DNA of 18,191 bases from Candidatus Heimdallarchaeota archaeon (GTDB taxonomy: Archaea; Asgardarchaeota; Heimdallarchaeia; Heimdallarchaeales; Heimdallarchaeaceae), in the NCBI GenBank assembly GCA_016839875.1, contig JAEOTK010000081.1, positions 1 through 18,191 of the forward strand. The letters run 5' to 3'. Positions 1 to 7,255 of the stretch are shown here, piece by piece. Under the pieces are notes generated by a model. The model was not told the origin of the DNA. It saw nothing but the letters and a program-made list of their open reading frames with translations, and did not search any database. Each line of letters begins with the position of its first letter. Position 1 is the stretch's first letter. The position numbers and the translations under genes are program-made.

Positions 1-675
1 ATGGTAGTAATTATAATATACTTCAATGCCTTGTAAGTTCCATGAAAGAAGTAGATTAAGTATCTCTTCTAGTTTCCTCATATCATAAGCTTCTACATAT
101 AATGGGTGAGGTAATATTGCAACACCACCTGCTTGATGTATTAATCTAATAGCTTCTTTAGTTTCTAAGGTTTTTCGACGAACATAAGCAGGTTTTCCTT
201 CATTTAGAAATCTATCAAATGCATCTGGTATTGATTTAACATAACCTTTCTTATACATGGTTCTAGCAAAATGAGGACGACCTGGACTTTGAGCAGAACC
301 AACTTCTTTCATTACTTCTTCTAGCGTAATATCAATATTAATCTCATTCAATTTTTTAAGAATTTTTTCTATCCTATCCTTTCGTGCATTCTGAAGTTCA
401 TTCAGCTTGTTTTTTAAAAAATCATTATTTGTATCGTAGTTGTAGCCTAAAATTTCTATCTTCTTTCCTTCATGCCTTGCTGAAAGTTCTATACCTGATA
501 GATACAGAAAATTGAGTTCAGGAGAAGATTGTTCTGCTAATTTTGTGCCTTTAACAGTATCATGATCCGTAATGGAGAAGACACTTAGATTCTCATCTTG
601 AGCCAATTCTAATAATTTCTTCGGAGAGTAAATACCATCAGAGAAATTAGAATGACAATGAAGATCGATCTTCGT
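1..675 (-). CDS. PHP-domain metal-dependent phosphoesterase, C-terminus cut by window edge
   Basis: The minus strand encodes a PHP-superfamily phosphoesterase of the TrpH/RNase AM-like type (COG0613). Visible metal-site motifs in order are KIDLHCHSNFSDG at the N-terminus, ITDHDTVKG, GIELSARHEG, LPHPL and GIEVYYNYYH, after which the window ends before the expected C-terminal GSDxH block. Family members act on 3',5'-nucleoside bisphosphates or RNA 5' ends; which substrate applies here cannot be told. The gene follows a small membrane protein and a peptidase gene in one operon. Oddity: the frame begins right after the TAA stop (679-681) of the upstream gene, and no in-frame ATG, GTG or TTG precedes the catalytic HxH motif. 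I placed the start at ACG (673-675), which would give MKIDLHCH and has a GGGGTG Shine-Dalgarno-like stretch 6 nt upstream. ATC (667-669) or a sequencing error are alternatives. Confidence 0.82.
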
Positions 676-678
676 TGG

Positions 679-1092
679 TTACACCCCAACCCTATACAAT
701 TTTCTATAAACTTCTTCTAATTCCACAAATGTTTGATGCATCATAAATGTAAGAGATAATACCCAAAAAGCTCCAACAAGAATATAAGAAATTAAACCTG
801 ACTTCTCAGAGAAATAGAATATAGCAAACATAATTGCTTCTAATATCAATACTATAGGCACTGTTGAATAGAATAGAGGAAACCAATTGACCTTTCTGTA
901 TACATTCAAATGTTCTTCAGTTTTTTCAACTTTGTAACAAATACGTGAAATAGGGACACCGAGTCTAACCATTAGAAAAATAGAATCATCAGTCTTCTTC
1001 TTTGTCCTCAAAGTAACTCTTTCTCTTGCAATACCATCCACCATATCTATAAATTCGCTAGCTTCTAGTGCAAGAAATTCATGTTTTTTCAT
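679..1092 (-). CDS. Small two-helix membrane protein of unknown function
   Basis: I do not recognise this 137-aa protein. It has a charged N-terminal part (about residues 1-68, with a basic RTKKK stretch near 29-33), two predicted membrane helices (about 74-94 and 100-118) separated by a short SEKSG turn, and a short charged tail. By the positive-inside rule both ends are probably cytoplasmic. It starts at an ATG 14 nt after the stop of the peptidase gene, with an AGGT Shine-Dalgarno-like element about 7 nt upstream, so it is most likely cotranscribed. Its stop codon lies directly before, and in the same frame as, the PHP reading frame, so a read-through product joining membrane anchor and PHP domain is formally possible. 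Confidence 0.75.
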   Translation of the reverse strand: MKKHEFLALEASEFIDMVDGIARERVTLRTKKKTDDSIFLMVRLGVPISRICYKVEKTEEHLNVYRKVNWFPLFYSTVPIVLILEAIMFAIFYFSEKSGLISYILVGAFWVLSLTFMMHQTFVELEEVYRKLYRVGV

Positions 1093-1106
1093 CGTAGTAA
1101 CCTATC

Positions 1107-1727
1107 TCACGTTGTTAACACTTCGATAGTTGTATTTATTATTATCCCAAGTCCAATTTGTGTTGTTTCAATACTCATTGAAGGAAAGTTTTTACCTATC
1201 ACTTGTTCAGGTAGTGAAGGAACGTGAATGAAACCTGAAGGAATGTCTATGTTCTTTGAATTAATGAAATGCATGAGATGATAGAAAATCTGATTGCAAC
1301 CAAAAGTTCCAGCACTATTTGAGATTTCGCAAGGAATTTTGTTTTCTTCTAAATTGTTTTTAATAAGCTTGATTGGAAGTTTTGTGAAATATCCTGCTGG
1401 TCCAGAAGGTTCCAAAATTTCCTCTTCAGGCTTTGCTCCACAGTTGTACGAGAATCGAACCAAATCTGCTACATTAATCGCAATTCTCTCAAGAGATATA
1501 ACTGGTCTTCCAGATTGACCTGTACAGATTACCGCAGCAGGATCCTCTTCTGTTACAATTTTCTCAATTTGATTCTTTATCTCTCTAAATCGTAGAGGTA
1601 TCTCAGCAACTTTTATTTTATACCCTCCAATAATCTGATCCTCATAATATCTGCATGCAATAATCGAAGGATTGATGTGAGAACCACCAAATGGCTCAAA
1701 TCCTGTGAGGACTATATTCTTTGTCAT
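1107..1727 (-). CDS. pcp: Pyrrolidone-carboxylate peptidase (pyroglutamyl peptidase I)
   Basis: A 206-aa cysteine peptidase of family C15 that removes N-terminal pyroglutamate from peptides in the cytoplasm. The N-terminal signature VLTGFEPFGG is present, and the full triad is visible: Glu80 in SLERIAIN, Cys144 in NSAGTFGCN and His168 in FIHVPSLPEQ. These are close to the positions known in bacterial enzymes (E81, C144, H168). Length is typical of the family. The start ATG is preceded by AGGA at suitable spacing. It is the first gene of a minus-strand operon with a small membrane protein (14-nt gap) and a PHP phosphoesterase. It is divergent from the ribosomal protein gene at 1863. Confidence 0.96.
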   Translation of the reverse strand: MTKNIVLTGFEPFGGSHINPSIIACRYYEDQIIGGYKIKVAEIPLRFREIKNQIEKIVTEEDPAAVICTGQSGRPVISLERIAINVADLVRFSYNCGAKPEEEILEPSGPAGYFTKLPIKLIKNNLEENKIPCEISNSAGTFGCNQIFYHLMHFINSKNIDIPSGFIHVPSLPEQVIGKNFPSMSIETTQIGLGIIINTTIEVLTT

Positions 1728-1816
1728 TTTATATTCCTATTCTATACTTTTCTAAGTGTCTTATCTTACTTATGATAAAAATCTTTCATTTGCAAAAAAT
1801 CAATTCAATCTAAAGA

Positions 1817-1826
1817 TTTTTAAAAA
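1817..1826 (+). promoter_or_regulatory. TATA-like box for the eL33 fusion gene
   Basis: A TTTTTAAAAA stretch centred about 41 nt before the ATG at 1863 fits an archaeal TATA box and would place transcription start near 1846-1850, just before the Shine-Dalgarno sequence. Assigned by eye only. Confidence 0.5.
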
Positions 1827-1850
1827 GGATTTTCTCATTTGTGACCATAC

Positions 1851-1856
1851 AAGGTG
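1851..1856 (+). promoter_or_regulatory. Shine-Dalgarno element deciding the eL33 start
   Basis: AAGGTG lies 6 nt before ATG 1863 and matches the core of the archaeal GGAGGTGAT sequence. It overlaps the in-frame GTG at 1854, so the ATG is the better start and the GTG is part of the ribosome-binding site. Confidence 0.6.
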
Positions 1857-1862
1857 CCACAA

Positions 1863-2777
1863 ATGGCGGATAGTGAGATTCTAAAAATACCAGGCATTGG
1901 ACCTAAAGTTGCCAAAACATTAGAAGACTGTGGTTATAACACAATCGAAAAAATTGTAAAAGTTGAAGCTGATGAATTATCTCAATTACCAGGAGTTGGT
2001 TTAGCAACAGCTGAGAAGATAATAACTGGAGCAAAAGAAATACAAAAAGCGGAGAAAAAAACTGCTCCAAAACCAGCTGCAAAGAAACCTACAGCTAAGC
2101 AACCTATTCCCAAACCTCCAGCAAAAAAGCCTGCTGCCAAACCCGCAGCAAAACCCGTAGCAAAGAAGCCTACAGCAAAGAGGCCTGTAGCAAAACCCGC
2201 AGCAAAACCCGCAGCAAAGGAACCTGCTACCAAACCAGTTACCAAACCAGCTAAAACTAAAACAGTAGAAAAACCAATTCCTAAACCTAAAGTAGTTAAA
2301 ACAGAAGTAGACGATGCTGGACCTAGACCATCTGTCAAAAAAACTGAAGTTGAACCAATAACAGAAGTACCTGTAGAAATTGTTAAACATCACAGAACTG
2401 CAGCAACTCAAATTGCAATAGCCAAAACACGAAAGCAGATTACAATTAAGTCGAAGAAGAGATCAAAAACAAAGAAAAAACCAGCAAAGAAGGTAAAACT
2501 ATCAAAAACTTACGGTGTAGTGAATAGGATTGTTCATGATAGAGCTGGTAGAACAAAGAATAGATCAATTATTTTGGAGCTCTATGAGACAGAAGTACCT
2601 CTTGAAAAATATCTAGGTAGAAAAGTAATTATCAAACTACCAGGATCAGATAAATACCTAAGAGGAACAATCACCAAACTTCATGGTAAAAGGCTTTCTG
2701 CTGATAAACTAGTTGTTGTTAGATTTAACCAAGGAGTTAGTCCCCACATAATTACTGCTAGAGCACAAATTCAGTAA
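1863..2777 (+). CDS. rpl35ae: Ribosomal protein eL33 (L35Ae) with N-terminal helix-hairpin-helix domain and Lys/Pro/Ala linker
   Basis: A 304-aa three-part protein. Residues 5-60 form a tandem helix-hairpin-helix module (IPGIGPKVAKTL and LPGVGLATAEKI) of the RadA-N-terminal/DUF4332 kind, normally a DNA/RNA-backbone binder. Residues about 66-205 are a low-complexity basic linker rich in KPAAK-like units. Residues about 213-304 match the large-subunit protein eL33: TYGVVNRIV, YLGRKVIIKLPGSDKYLRG, ITKLHGK and VVVRFNQGVSPHII correspond to conserved archaeal L35Ae blocks (GVV, LIGRxVxWKxPSGK, GKIxRVHG, RFEKGLPG). Ordinary archaeal eL33 is under 100 aa, so about 210 residues are extra. Haloarchaeal eL32 carries a similar N-terminal HhH extension, a precedent for this architecture on a different ribosomal protein. 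The start at ATG 1863 is chosen for its AAGGTG element. It stands at the head of a plus-strand group with two small membrane proteins that probably have their own promoters. Confidence 0.82.
   Translation: MADSEILKIPGIGPKVAKTLEDCGYNTIEKIVKVEADELSQLPGVGLATAEKIITGAKEIQKAEKKTAPKPAAKKPTAKQPIPKPPAKKPAAKPAAKPVAKKPTAKRPVAKPAAKPAAKEPATKPVTKPAKTKTVEKPIPKPKVVKTEVDDAGPRPSVKKTEVEPITEVPVEIVKHHRTAATQIAIAKTRKQITIKSKKRSKTKKKPAKKVKLSKTYGVVNRIVHDRAGRTKNRSIILELYETEVPLEKYLGRKVIIKLPGSDKYLRGTITKLHGKRLSADKLVVVRFNQGVSPHIITARAQIQ
2062..2295 (+). repeat. Degenerate in-frame repeat encoding the KPAAK-type linker
   Basis: Imperfect 12-15 nt units built on AAACCCGCAGCAAA repeat many times, the best near-identical copies lying around 2137-2165 and 2187-2220. 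All are in frame and encode Lys/Pro/Ala-rich linker resembling histone H1 tails. This is coding low-complexity sequence and prone to length change by slippage. Confidence 0.75.
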
Positions 2778-2778
2778 T

Positions 2779-2805
2779 TATTCCCAATAATTTTAAAAGG
2801 GAATA
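2779..2805 (+). terminator. Hairpin after eL33, possible terminator
   Basis: A 7-bp stem (TATTCCC with GGGAATA) encloses a 13-nt loop and is followed by T-rich sequence. The loop contains the TTTTAAAA box used by the next gene, so terminator and promoter would overlap. Confidence 0.35.
2791..2798 (+). promoter_or_regulatory. TATA-like box for the first small membrane protein
   Basis: TTTTAAAA is centred about 28 nt before ATG 2823, with AGGG directly after it and no Shine-Dalgarno next to the ATG. This suggests a leaderless transcript starting at or near the start codon. Confidence 0.45.
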
Positions 2806-2822
2806 TTTCTATTTATGTTTTA

Positions 2823-3188
2823 ATGGCTAGGAAACAAGAGTACATAAAATGGGGTAAAATTCTTTCGATAATTGGAGGAGTTTTATTCATAGTTGGTGGT
2901 GCTTTACTTCTATTAGCAAACTTCATTCCAAGTTTTACTTTAACTCCTTTAGCCTCCGATATTATTATTAAAACTCCTTTCTATGTTTTTGACCTCAGAC
3001 TGATAGTATTAGCAATTATTGGGATTGTTTTAGGAGCTTTAACAATCATTCTTGTAACATCAGAAATCAATGAACTAGCGACTGGAATTCTATTAATAGT
3101 AATAGGTATTATTGGATTGGGTTTCCCAGGACTGTTTACTGTTATTGGTGGAATTTTATACATTATAGCTTCAACGAAAAAGAGATGA
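2823..3188 (+). CDS. Small Gly/Ile-rich membrane protein, paralogue of the next gene
   Basis: A 121-aa integral membrane protein of unknown function. Hydrophobic segments lie at about residues 12-34, 59-79, 84-100 and 101-116, with a basic N-terminus (ARKQEYIKWGK) and basic tail (STKKR). A polar segment at 37-56 would face outside. It shares arrangement and motifs with the following gene: an N-terminal WGxIxxIIGG block and a C-terminal GILLIVxGI...VIGGILxxIA block. The two appear to be diverged tandem duplicates. Glycine-rich helices suggest close packing or oligomers, but no transport or enzyme motif is visible. A TATA-like box about 28 nt upstream suggests independent leaderless expression. 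Confidence 0.78.
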   Translation: MARKQEYIKWGKILSIIGGVLFIVGGALLLLANFIPSFTLTPLASDIIIKTPFYVFDLRLIVLAIIGIVLGALTIILVTSEINELATGILLIVIGIIGLGFPGLFTVIGGILYIIASTKKR

Positions 3189-3242
3189 ACTCAAGGCTCC
3201 TGCACAACAAAAATCCCTATCCCTAATTAAATTCAGACAAAT

Positions 3243-3250
3243 CTTAAATA
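3243..3250 (+). promoter_or_regulatory. TATA-like box for the second small membrane protein
   Basis: CTTAAATA is centred about 25 nt before ATG 3272, the spacing expected for a leaderless archaeal transcript. Confidence 0.45.
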
Positions 3251-3271
3251 TTCTGCAGATTCCTAAGGTTT

Positions 3272-3625
3272 ATGGCAAAGAAACGTAAAGGTTTAGCTAA
3301 TTGGGGTTCCATATTTGGAATAATTGGTGGAATCATCGAAATTGTTGTCGGAGTTTTATGGATAATTGGAGGAATAATTGATAACGTAGTTGAGATTTTT
3401 AACAAATTCAACTGGGTTGGAGGTAATCTAGGACTAGATGCCCTCATTGCTGCTATCATTCTTATTGTAATAGGAGCCTTATCACTGCTCTTAGCATTAG
3501 GAAGATTCGGACTCGATTATGTGGTGATAGGGATTCTACTAATTGTTCTAGGTATCGTCGGTGGAGGAATAGGTGGCTTACTAGTCTTGATTGGTGGAAT
3601 ATTATTCCTAATAGCGGGATTATAA
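3272..3625 (+). CDS. Small Gly/Ile-rich membrane protein, paralogue of the preceding gene
   Basis: A 117-aa membrane protein with basic N-terminus (AKKRKGLANWG) and about four hydrophobic segments (13-35, 56-76, 83-96, 100-116). The first helix WGSIFGIIGG and the last block GILLIVLGIVGG...LLVLIGGILFLIAGL correspond to the preceding gene. The central region differs: a NVVEIFNKFNWVGG segment replaces the longer polar loop. Function is unknown; tandem duplication followed by divergence is the simplest reading. It ends on the hydrophobic helix with no cytoplasmic tail, unlike its neighbour. Confidence 0.78.
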   Translation: MAKKRKGLANWGSIFGIIGGIIEIVVGVLWIIGGIIDNVVEIFNKFNWVGGNLGLDALIAAIILIVIGALSLLLALGRFGLDYVVIGILLIVLGIVGGGIGGLLVLIGGILFLIAGL

Positions 3626-3640
3626 ATCATCAACCAAACT

Positions 3641-3654
3641 CCTTTTTCTTTTTT
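3641..3654 (+). terminator. Pyrimidine/T-rich tract, likely archaeal terminator
   Basis: CCTTTTTCTTTTTT follows the stop codon of the second membrane protein by 15 nt. Archaeal RNA polymerase often terminates at such T-rich runs without a hairpin. Position and composition are the only evidence. Confidence 0.4.
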
Positions 3655-3676
3655 GATTTGATTATTTTACAATAGT

Positions 3677-3684
3677 TTTTATAT
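3677..3684 (+). promoter_or_regulatory. TATA-like box for the HerA-like gene cluster
   Basis: TTTTATAT is centred about 33 nt before ATG 3714 and predicts transcription start a few nucleotides upstream of the ATG. It is the only clear promoter-like element seen before the 3714-9114 cluster. Confidence 0.4.
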
Positions 3685-3713
3685 TTTGATTATTCTTTTT
3701 TTATTGAAGAAAG

Positions 3714-6680
3714 ATGTCCGATGATGATGATTATCCATCTTCTCTATTGATTGGTAAAGAGCATACATCAGGAGAAGATGTTTACTTACCTGTTTCAGCA
3801 CTGAAAAGACATGTGAGTGTTTTCGGTCAAAGCGGAAGTGGGAAAACAGTTGCCTGTAAGATTTTAATTGAAGAAGCAGTTAGAAATAATATCCCGGCTA
3901 TCATAATTGACCCCCAAGGAGATATTAGCAGTTTAGTTATGGTTGAGGATTATGAGCTTCTTAAGAAATATGGCGTTCCAAAAGAATTTCATGAGCAATA
4001 CAAAGACAAGGTTGAGATTGTGATTTTTACTCCAGCTTCAGAAAAAGGAATTCCCTTGTCTATCAACCCGCTTATTATGCCTCCCCAGGAATTAGATAAA
4101 GAAGAGAAAATTCTAGCTATTGATGGTATTGCAACAACCATCGTAAGTGTATTAGGTTATAAATTAAATACTGAACGAGGGGGAGCAGTAAAAGCTTATC
4201 TCGTATCTCTTTTTGAACAATGTTTGGAGAAGGATATACTAATTGCTGATTTTGAGATGCTGATAGATCTTATTAAGACAGAAGAAGCTTATCTCTCTGA
4301 ATCCATTAGAACCCTTCTATCAACTAGAGAAAAGGAATCCCTAATCAAGCGGATAAAATCAATTAATGTTGGTGCTCCTTCCTTAGTTTTCAATCTAGGT
4401 CCGAAACTATCAATATCAACCTTAATCAAACCAACTGATCCGAACAAAGTAAGAGTGGCAATTATATTTCTAAATACTTTAGCTAATTTGAGATTAAGGG
4501 AACTATATATCACAACATTGGCTCAGAGTTTGTACACTTATATCCGATCAACACCATCTGATGATCCTCAATTAGTATTCTACATAGATGAATTAGCAGG
4601 ACCACCCCAATTAATTCCACCACATCCGAAAAATCCTCCAACAAAACAATGGCTACAGCTGCTGTTTAAGCAAGGAAGAAAATATGGACTTTCCATGCTC
4701 GTAGCAACTCAAAATATAAGTGATGTTGATTACAAATCATTTGGACAAGTGAGTACTTTTCTCTTTGGTCGTTTTGTTACCCCTCAAGATCTCAGAATTG
4801 TAGATAAAATGTTACAAGCACATCCTGAAGCACGATACATCGTAGATCAATTACAGAAATGTAAGAGTGGAGAGTTCTATGTCTTATCACCAGATAATTT
4901 CCAGAAACCAGTGTATCTTGATACTAGAAGACTATACACAACTCACAAAACTCTCTCAGATGAGGAGGTAGCTAAAATATATGAAAATCCACCTCCAACT
5001 CTCTGTAAGCAGATAGGTGACTATGATCATGATATAGACTCAATAGATTTTGAGGATATTGAGAAAGAACTGAATTTAGAGGATTTAGAAAAGGAACTGT
5101 CATCTATAAGAAAAATGACTAGTACCCCGAGTCTGCTTGACAAACAAGCAGGAATTGATAAGCCCACAATTTCAGATGATTCTGAAGGAGAAACAACAGC
5201 TGCAGATATTCCTGAAAAACTTGAAGCTGAAGTTGTAGATTCAGTTGAGGAAATTGAACTGATTGATCTTTCAAGTGTGATGGATTCAGTAAAAGATCAA
5301 CACTTGAAATATGAACAAGTAGAATTTAAGGAGTTATTGGAGAAATTCTTTGGAGAAAGAAAATTCAGTTATCTAGGGATTAATAGTTTGTCTTTGGCAT
5401 ATGTCCCTTTTCTATTTCTTGATTTTCAAATCAAAGCTAAGAGAAGAATACTAGTAAATTATGCCAATGTTGATAGAAGGGAGGAAATAATGCTAAATCT
5501 TCCGATTAAGAGAATATTTCCTCTGATTGATAAAGTAGAGTTTAGTGATGAAGATAAAGTCTGGGGACAAGATAGCATTCCTATTCAACCAGAAGAAGTA
5601 TTTGAAGAATTGATCTCCGTTTTACCAATGAAAAACCTTGGAAGTTTATTTGGGGCACCTTCTTCGAATATTAAACAGTTACAAGTTCAAAGAAAACCAG
5701 AAACGATTCTTGAATCATTTCATGATGTTCTACTAATCGATCAGACACTCTATGTTCAAGAATGGCAGCAAGCTATAGAAGATGGATTAATTGAGATTGA
5801 AAAAAACCATGAAGCTGAAATCAAGAACTGGCTAAAAGATTTGGAAAAAGAAAGACATGCTTTATGGAATGTAATTGATGATAAACGGAAGAGAGTGAAA
5901 CGCTTCAGAGCAAAGATTGAACAAGCTAAAGGAGTGTATGTTTCTCTCAAACCACTTATGGAAGACAAATACAAATACAAGAGTACTCGAGACATTGGAG
6001 AGTATAACAAAGCAGTTGAAACAATAAAATTCGGTCCAGAAGTTGTAATGAATTTTGTCAAGGAAATAGAAGAAGGAATTGAGGAGATAAAGAGAAAAGA
6101 TAATCGAATTAAAACCTCACCCAAAGTTAGACTCCAACAAGATTCTGCTTCAGTTCTTAGAAAAGATTTTGTTATTCCAAAAGCAAGTGAAATTAAAGAT
6201 ATTTATGCCGCTTTCATCTATATTCCAGTATCTTTAGCTGAAATAAATGTAGTTGATGGAAAGGGAAATGAACTTGTATTGAAGGGAATAGCAGAATCAG
6301 CATTGGGAACAGAAGTGCACTTACTATGCGAAATGTGTTTAGAGCAAAAATCAATTAAGATGCTATTTGTATCAACTCCAGATGTTTGCACAGTTTGTGG
6401 AAAAGTGCTATGTCAAGATCATACAATTGAAGATACTTACACAAAGGAAATTATCTGCTCTCATCATGCTGTAGTTTGTTCTACCTGTAAAAGTGTCATA
6501 TCTATTGACAAAGCAACAAAATGTGAGTTTTGTGATGAATACAGCTGTAAAGAACATAAGAACGAATGCTCTAAATGCGGAAAATCTATATGTAAGAAGC
6601 ATTCAAAAGAAGAAGTGAAAAAAGCTTTATTTAAGGAAGAAGAACAAGTATTATGTCCAGATCATTCCAAAAGGAAGTGA
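3714..6680 (+). CDS. HerA/FtsK-family ATPase (DUF87-like) with coiled coil and C-terminal multi-zinc tail
   Basis: A 988-aa cytoplasmic protein whose first ~430 residues are a HerA-type hexameric translocase core. Walker A is GQSGSGKT (38-45), followed by IIIDPQGD (63-70), Walker B FYIDE (289-293, catalytic E293), VATQN sensor (330-334) and FLFGRFV with a candidate arginine finger (R353). HerA-family pumps move along DNA, classically with the NurA nuclease, but no NurA gene is seen here. An acidic linker (about 440-530) leads to a domain I do not recognise (about 530-680), then a charged coiled coil (about 683-800). The last ~117 residues (872-988) contain ten CxxC/CxxH half-sites, enough for five zinc ions. 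The gene overlaps the following kinase by 28 nt and heads a four-gene cluster ending in endonuclease IV. The role in repair or end processing is inferred, and the partner is unknown. Confidence 0.85.
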   Translation: MSDDDDYPSSLLIGKEHTSGEDVYLPVSALKRHVSVFGQSGSGKTVACKILIEEAVRNNIPAIIIDPQGDISSLVMVEDYELLKKYGVPKEFHEQYKDKVEIVIFTPASEKGIPLSINPLIMPPQELDKEEKILAIDGIATTIVSVLGYKLNTERGGAVKAYLVSLFEQCLEKDILIADFEMLIDLIKTEEAYLSESIRTLLSTREKESLIKRIKSINVGAPSLVFNLGPKLSISTLIKPTDPNKVRVAIIFLNTLANLRLRELYITTLAQSLYTYIRSTPSDDPQLVFYIDELAGPPQLIPPHPKNPPTKQWLQLLFKQGRKYGLSMLVATQNISDVDYKSFGQVSTFLFGRFVTPQDLRIVDKMLQAHPEARYIVDQLQKCKSGEFYVLSPDNFQKPVYLDTRRLYTTHKTLSDEEVAKIYENPPPTLCKQIGDYDHDIDSIDFEDIEKELNLEDLEKELSSIRKMTSTPSLLDKQAGIDKPTISDDSEGETTAADIPEKLEAEVVDSVEEIELIDLSSVMDSVKDQHLKYEQVEFKELLEKFFGERKFSYLGINSLSLAYVPFLFLDFQIKAKRRILVNYANVDRREEIMLNLPIKRIFPLIDKVEFSDEDKVWGQDSIPIQPEEVFEELISVLPMKNLGSLFGAPSSNIKQLQVQRKPETILESFHDVLLIDQTLYVQEWQQAIEDGLIEIEKNHEAEIKNWLKDLEKERHALWNVIDDKRKRVKRFRAKIEQAKGVYVSLKPLMEDKYKYKSTRDIGEYNKAVETIKFGPEVVMNFVKEIEEGIEEIKRKDNRIKTSPKVRLQQDSASVLRKDFVIPKASEIKDIYAAFIYIPVSLAEINVVDGKGNELVLKGIAESALGTEVHLLCEMCLEQKSIKMLFVSTPDVCTVCGKVLCQDHTIEDTYTKEIICSHHAVVCSTCKSVISIDKATKCEFCDEYSCKEHKNECSKCGKSICKKHSKEEVKKALFKEEEQVLCPDHSKRK

Positions 6681-7255
6681 AAAGAATCTCCAGTAATCCT
6701 AGAAAACGCCCTCCTTTAGTCATTCTGCTCTCAGGTTTACCTGGAACTGGAAAGTCAACCCTTGCTCGGAAACTAGCTAGGAGATATCATTTAGAGCATA
6801 TTAGTACTGATTCAGTGAGAAAACGCATTTTCCGTGATATTAGACAAGATTCCTTTGGCCGAGGTTCTTATTCTGTTAGACAAAGGAATGTGGTTTATGA
6901 CACAATCTACTATGTTCTCTACACTTTACTTAAGCATGGAGTAGGGAGTGTTTTAGATGGTACATTTTACAAAGACTACATGAGGAGCAAAGTTAAGAGA
7001 ATCTGTGCAAGATTTAATGCAAAATACGTTCTCGTAATTGTTACCTGTCCTGAAAGTCTAATCCAAAAAAGATTCGAGGAAAGAGAAAAAAGAATGAGAC
7101 GTACCTTAAGTGATGCAGATTCAAGAGTTTATACTAAGTATAAAGAGCTCTTTGAACCAACTGCTCTTCCTCATCTTGAAGTAGATATGGCCACAGACCA
7201 CAATAAAATAATTGAAAGGATTGGAAATGCTATCTCAAAAAGAACTAGTGAATAA
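6653..7255 (+). CDS. AAA_33-type P-loop kinase (COG0645-like)
   Basis: A 200-aa P-loop NTPase. Walker A is GLPGTGKS (28-35), followed by STDSVRKR (51-58), VLDGTFYKDYMR (about 101-112), and the lid/Walker-B-side segment with REKRMRR and LSDADSRVYTKYKELFEPT. The order matches the AAA_33/COG0645 'predicted kinase' family, related to polynucleotide and zeta-toxin-like kinases; the phosphate acceptor is unknown. In many bacteria this domain is fused C-terminally to a COG2187 APH-fold domain, and here that partner is the next gene, overlapping by 29 nt. ATG 6653 overlaps the ATPase gene by 28 nt. A GTG at 6677 overlapping the upstream TGA is an alternative start that would remove eight residues without touching the P-loop. 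Confidence 0.85.
   Translation: MSRSFQKEVKRISSNPRKRPPLVILLSGLPGTGKSTLARKLARRYHLEHISTDSVRKRIFRDIRQDSFGRGSYSVRQRNVVYDTIYYVLYTLLKHGVGSVLDGTFYKDYMRSKVKRICARFNAKYVLVIVTCPESLIQKRFEEREKRMRRTLSDADSRVYTKYKELFEPTALPHLEVDMATDHNKIIERIGNAISKRTSE

Noticed and set aside
1854..1856. GTG start for the eL33 fusion
   Set aside because: It lies inside the AAGGTG ribosome-binding sequence that serves ATG 1863.
2062..2295. CRISPR-like or noncoding repeat array
   Set aside because: Units are short, degenerate, in frame, with no spacers; they encode a protein linker.
1982..2411. Two long minus-strand open frames opposite the eL33 linker
   Set aside because: They are mirror images of the Lys/Pro/Ala repeat, giving Phe/Gly/Ala- or Cys/Phe-rich low-complexity peptides with no plausible start context.
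2823..3625. Holin or toxin pair
   Set aside because: No phage genes nearby; four-helix layout, tandem paralogy and separate promoters fit ordinary archaeal membrane proteins better.
3714..6680. Defence-type HerA system (HerA with SIR2 or nuclease partner)
   Set aside because: No nuclease, SIR2, DUF4297 or NurA-like gene is adjacent apart from endonuclease IV, whose motifs are those of a standard repair enzyme.
7212..7214. TTG start for the APH-fold kinase
   Set aside because: ATG 7227 has AAAGGA at ideal spacing; the family homology begins after it.
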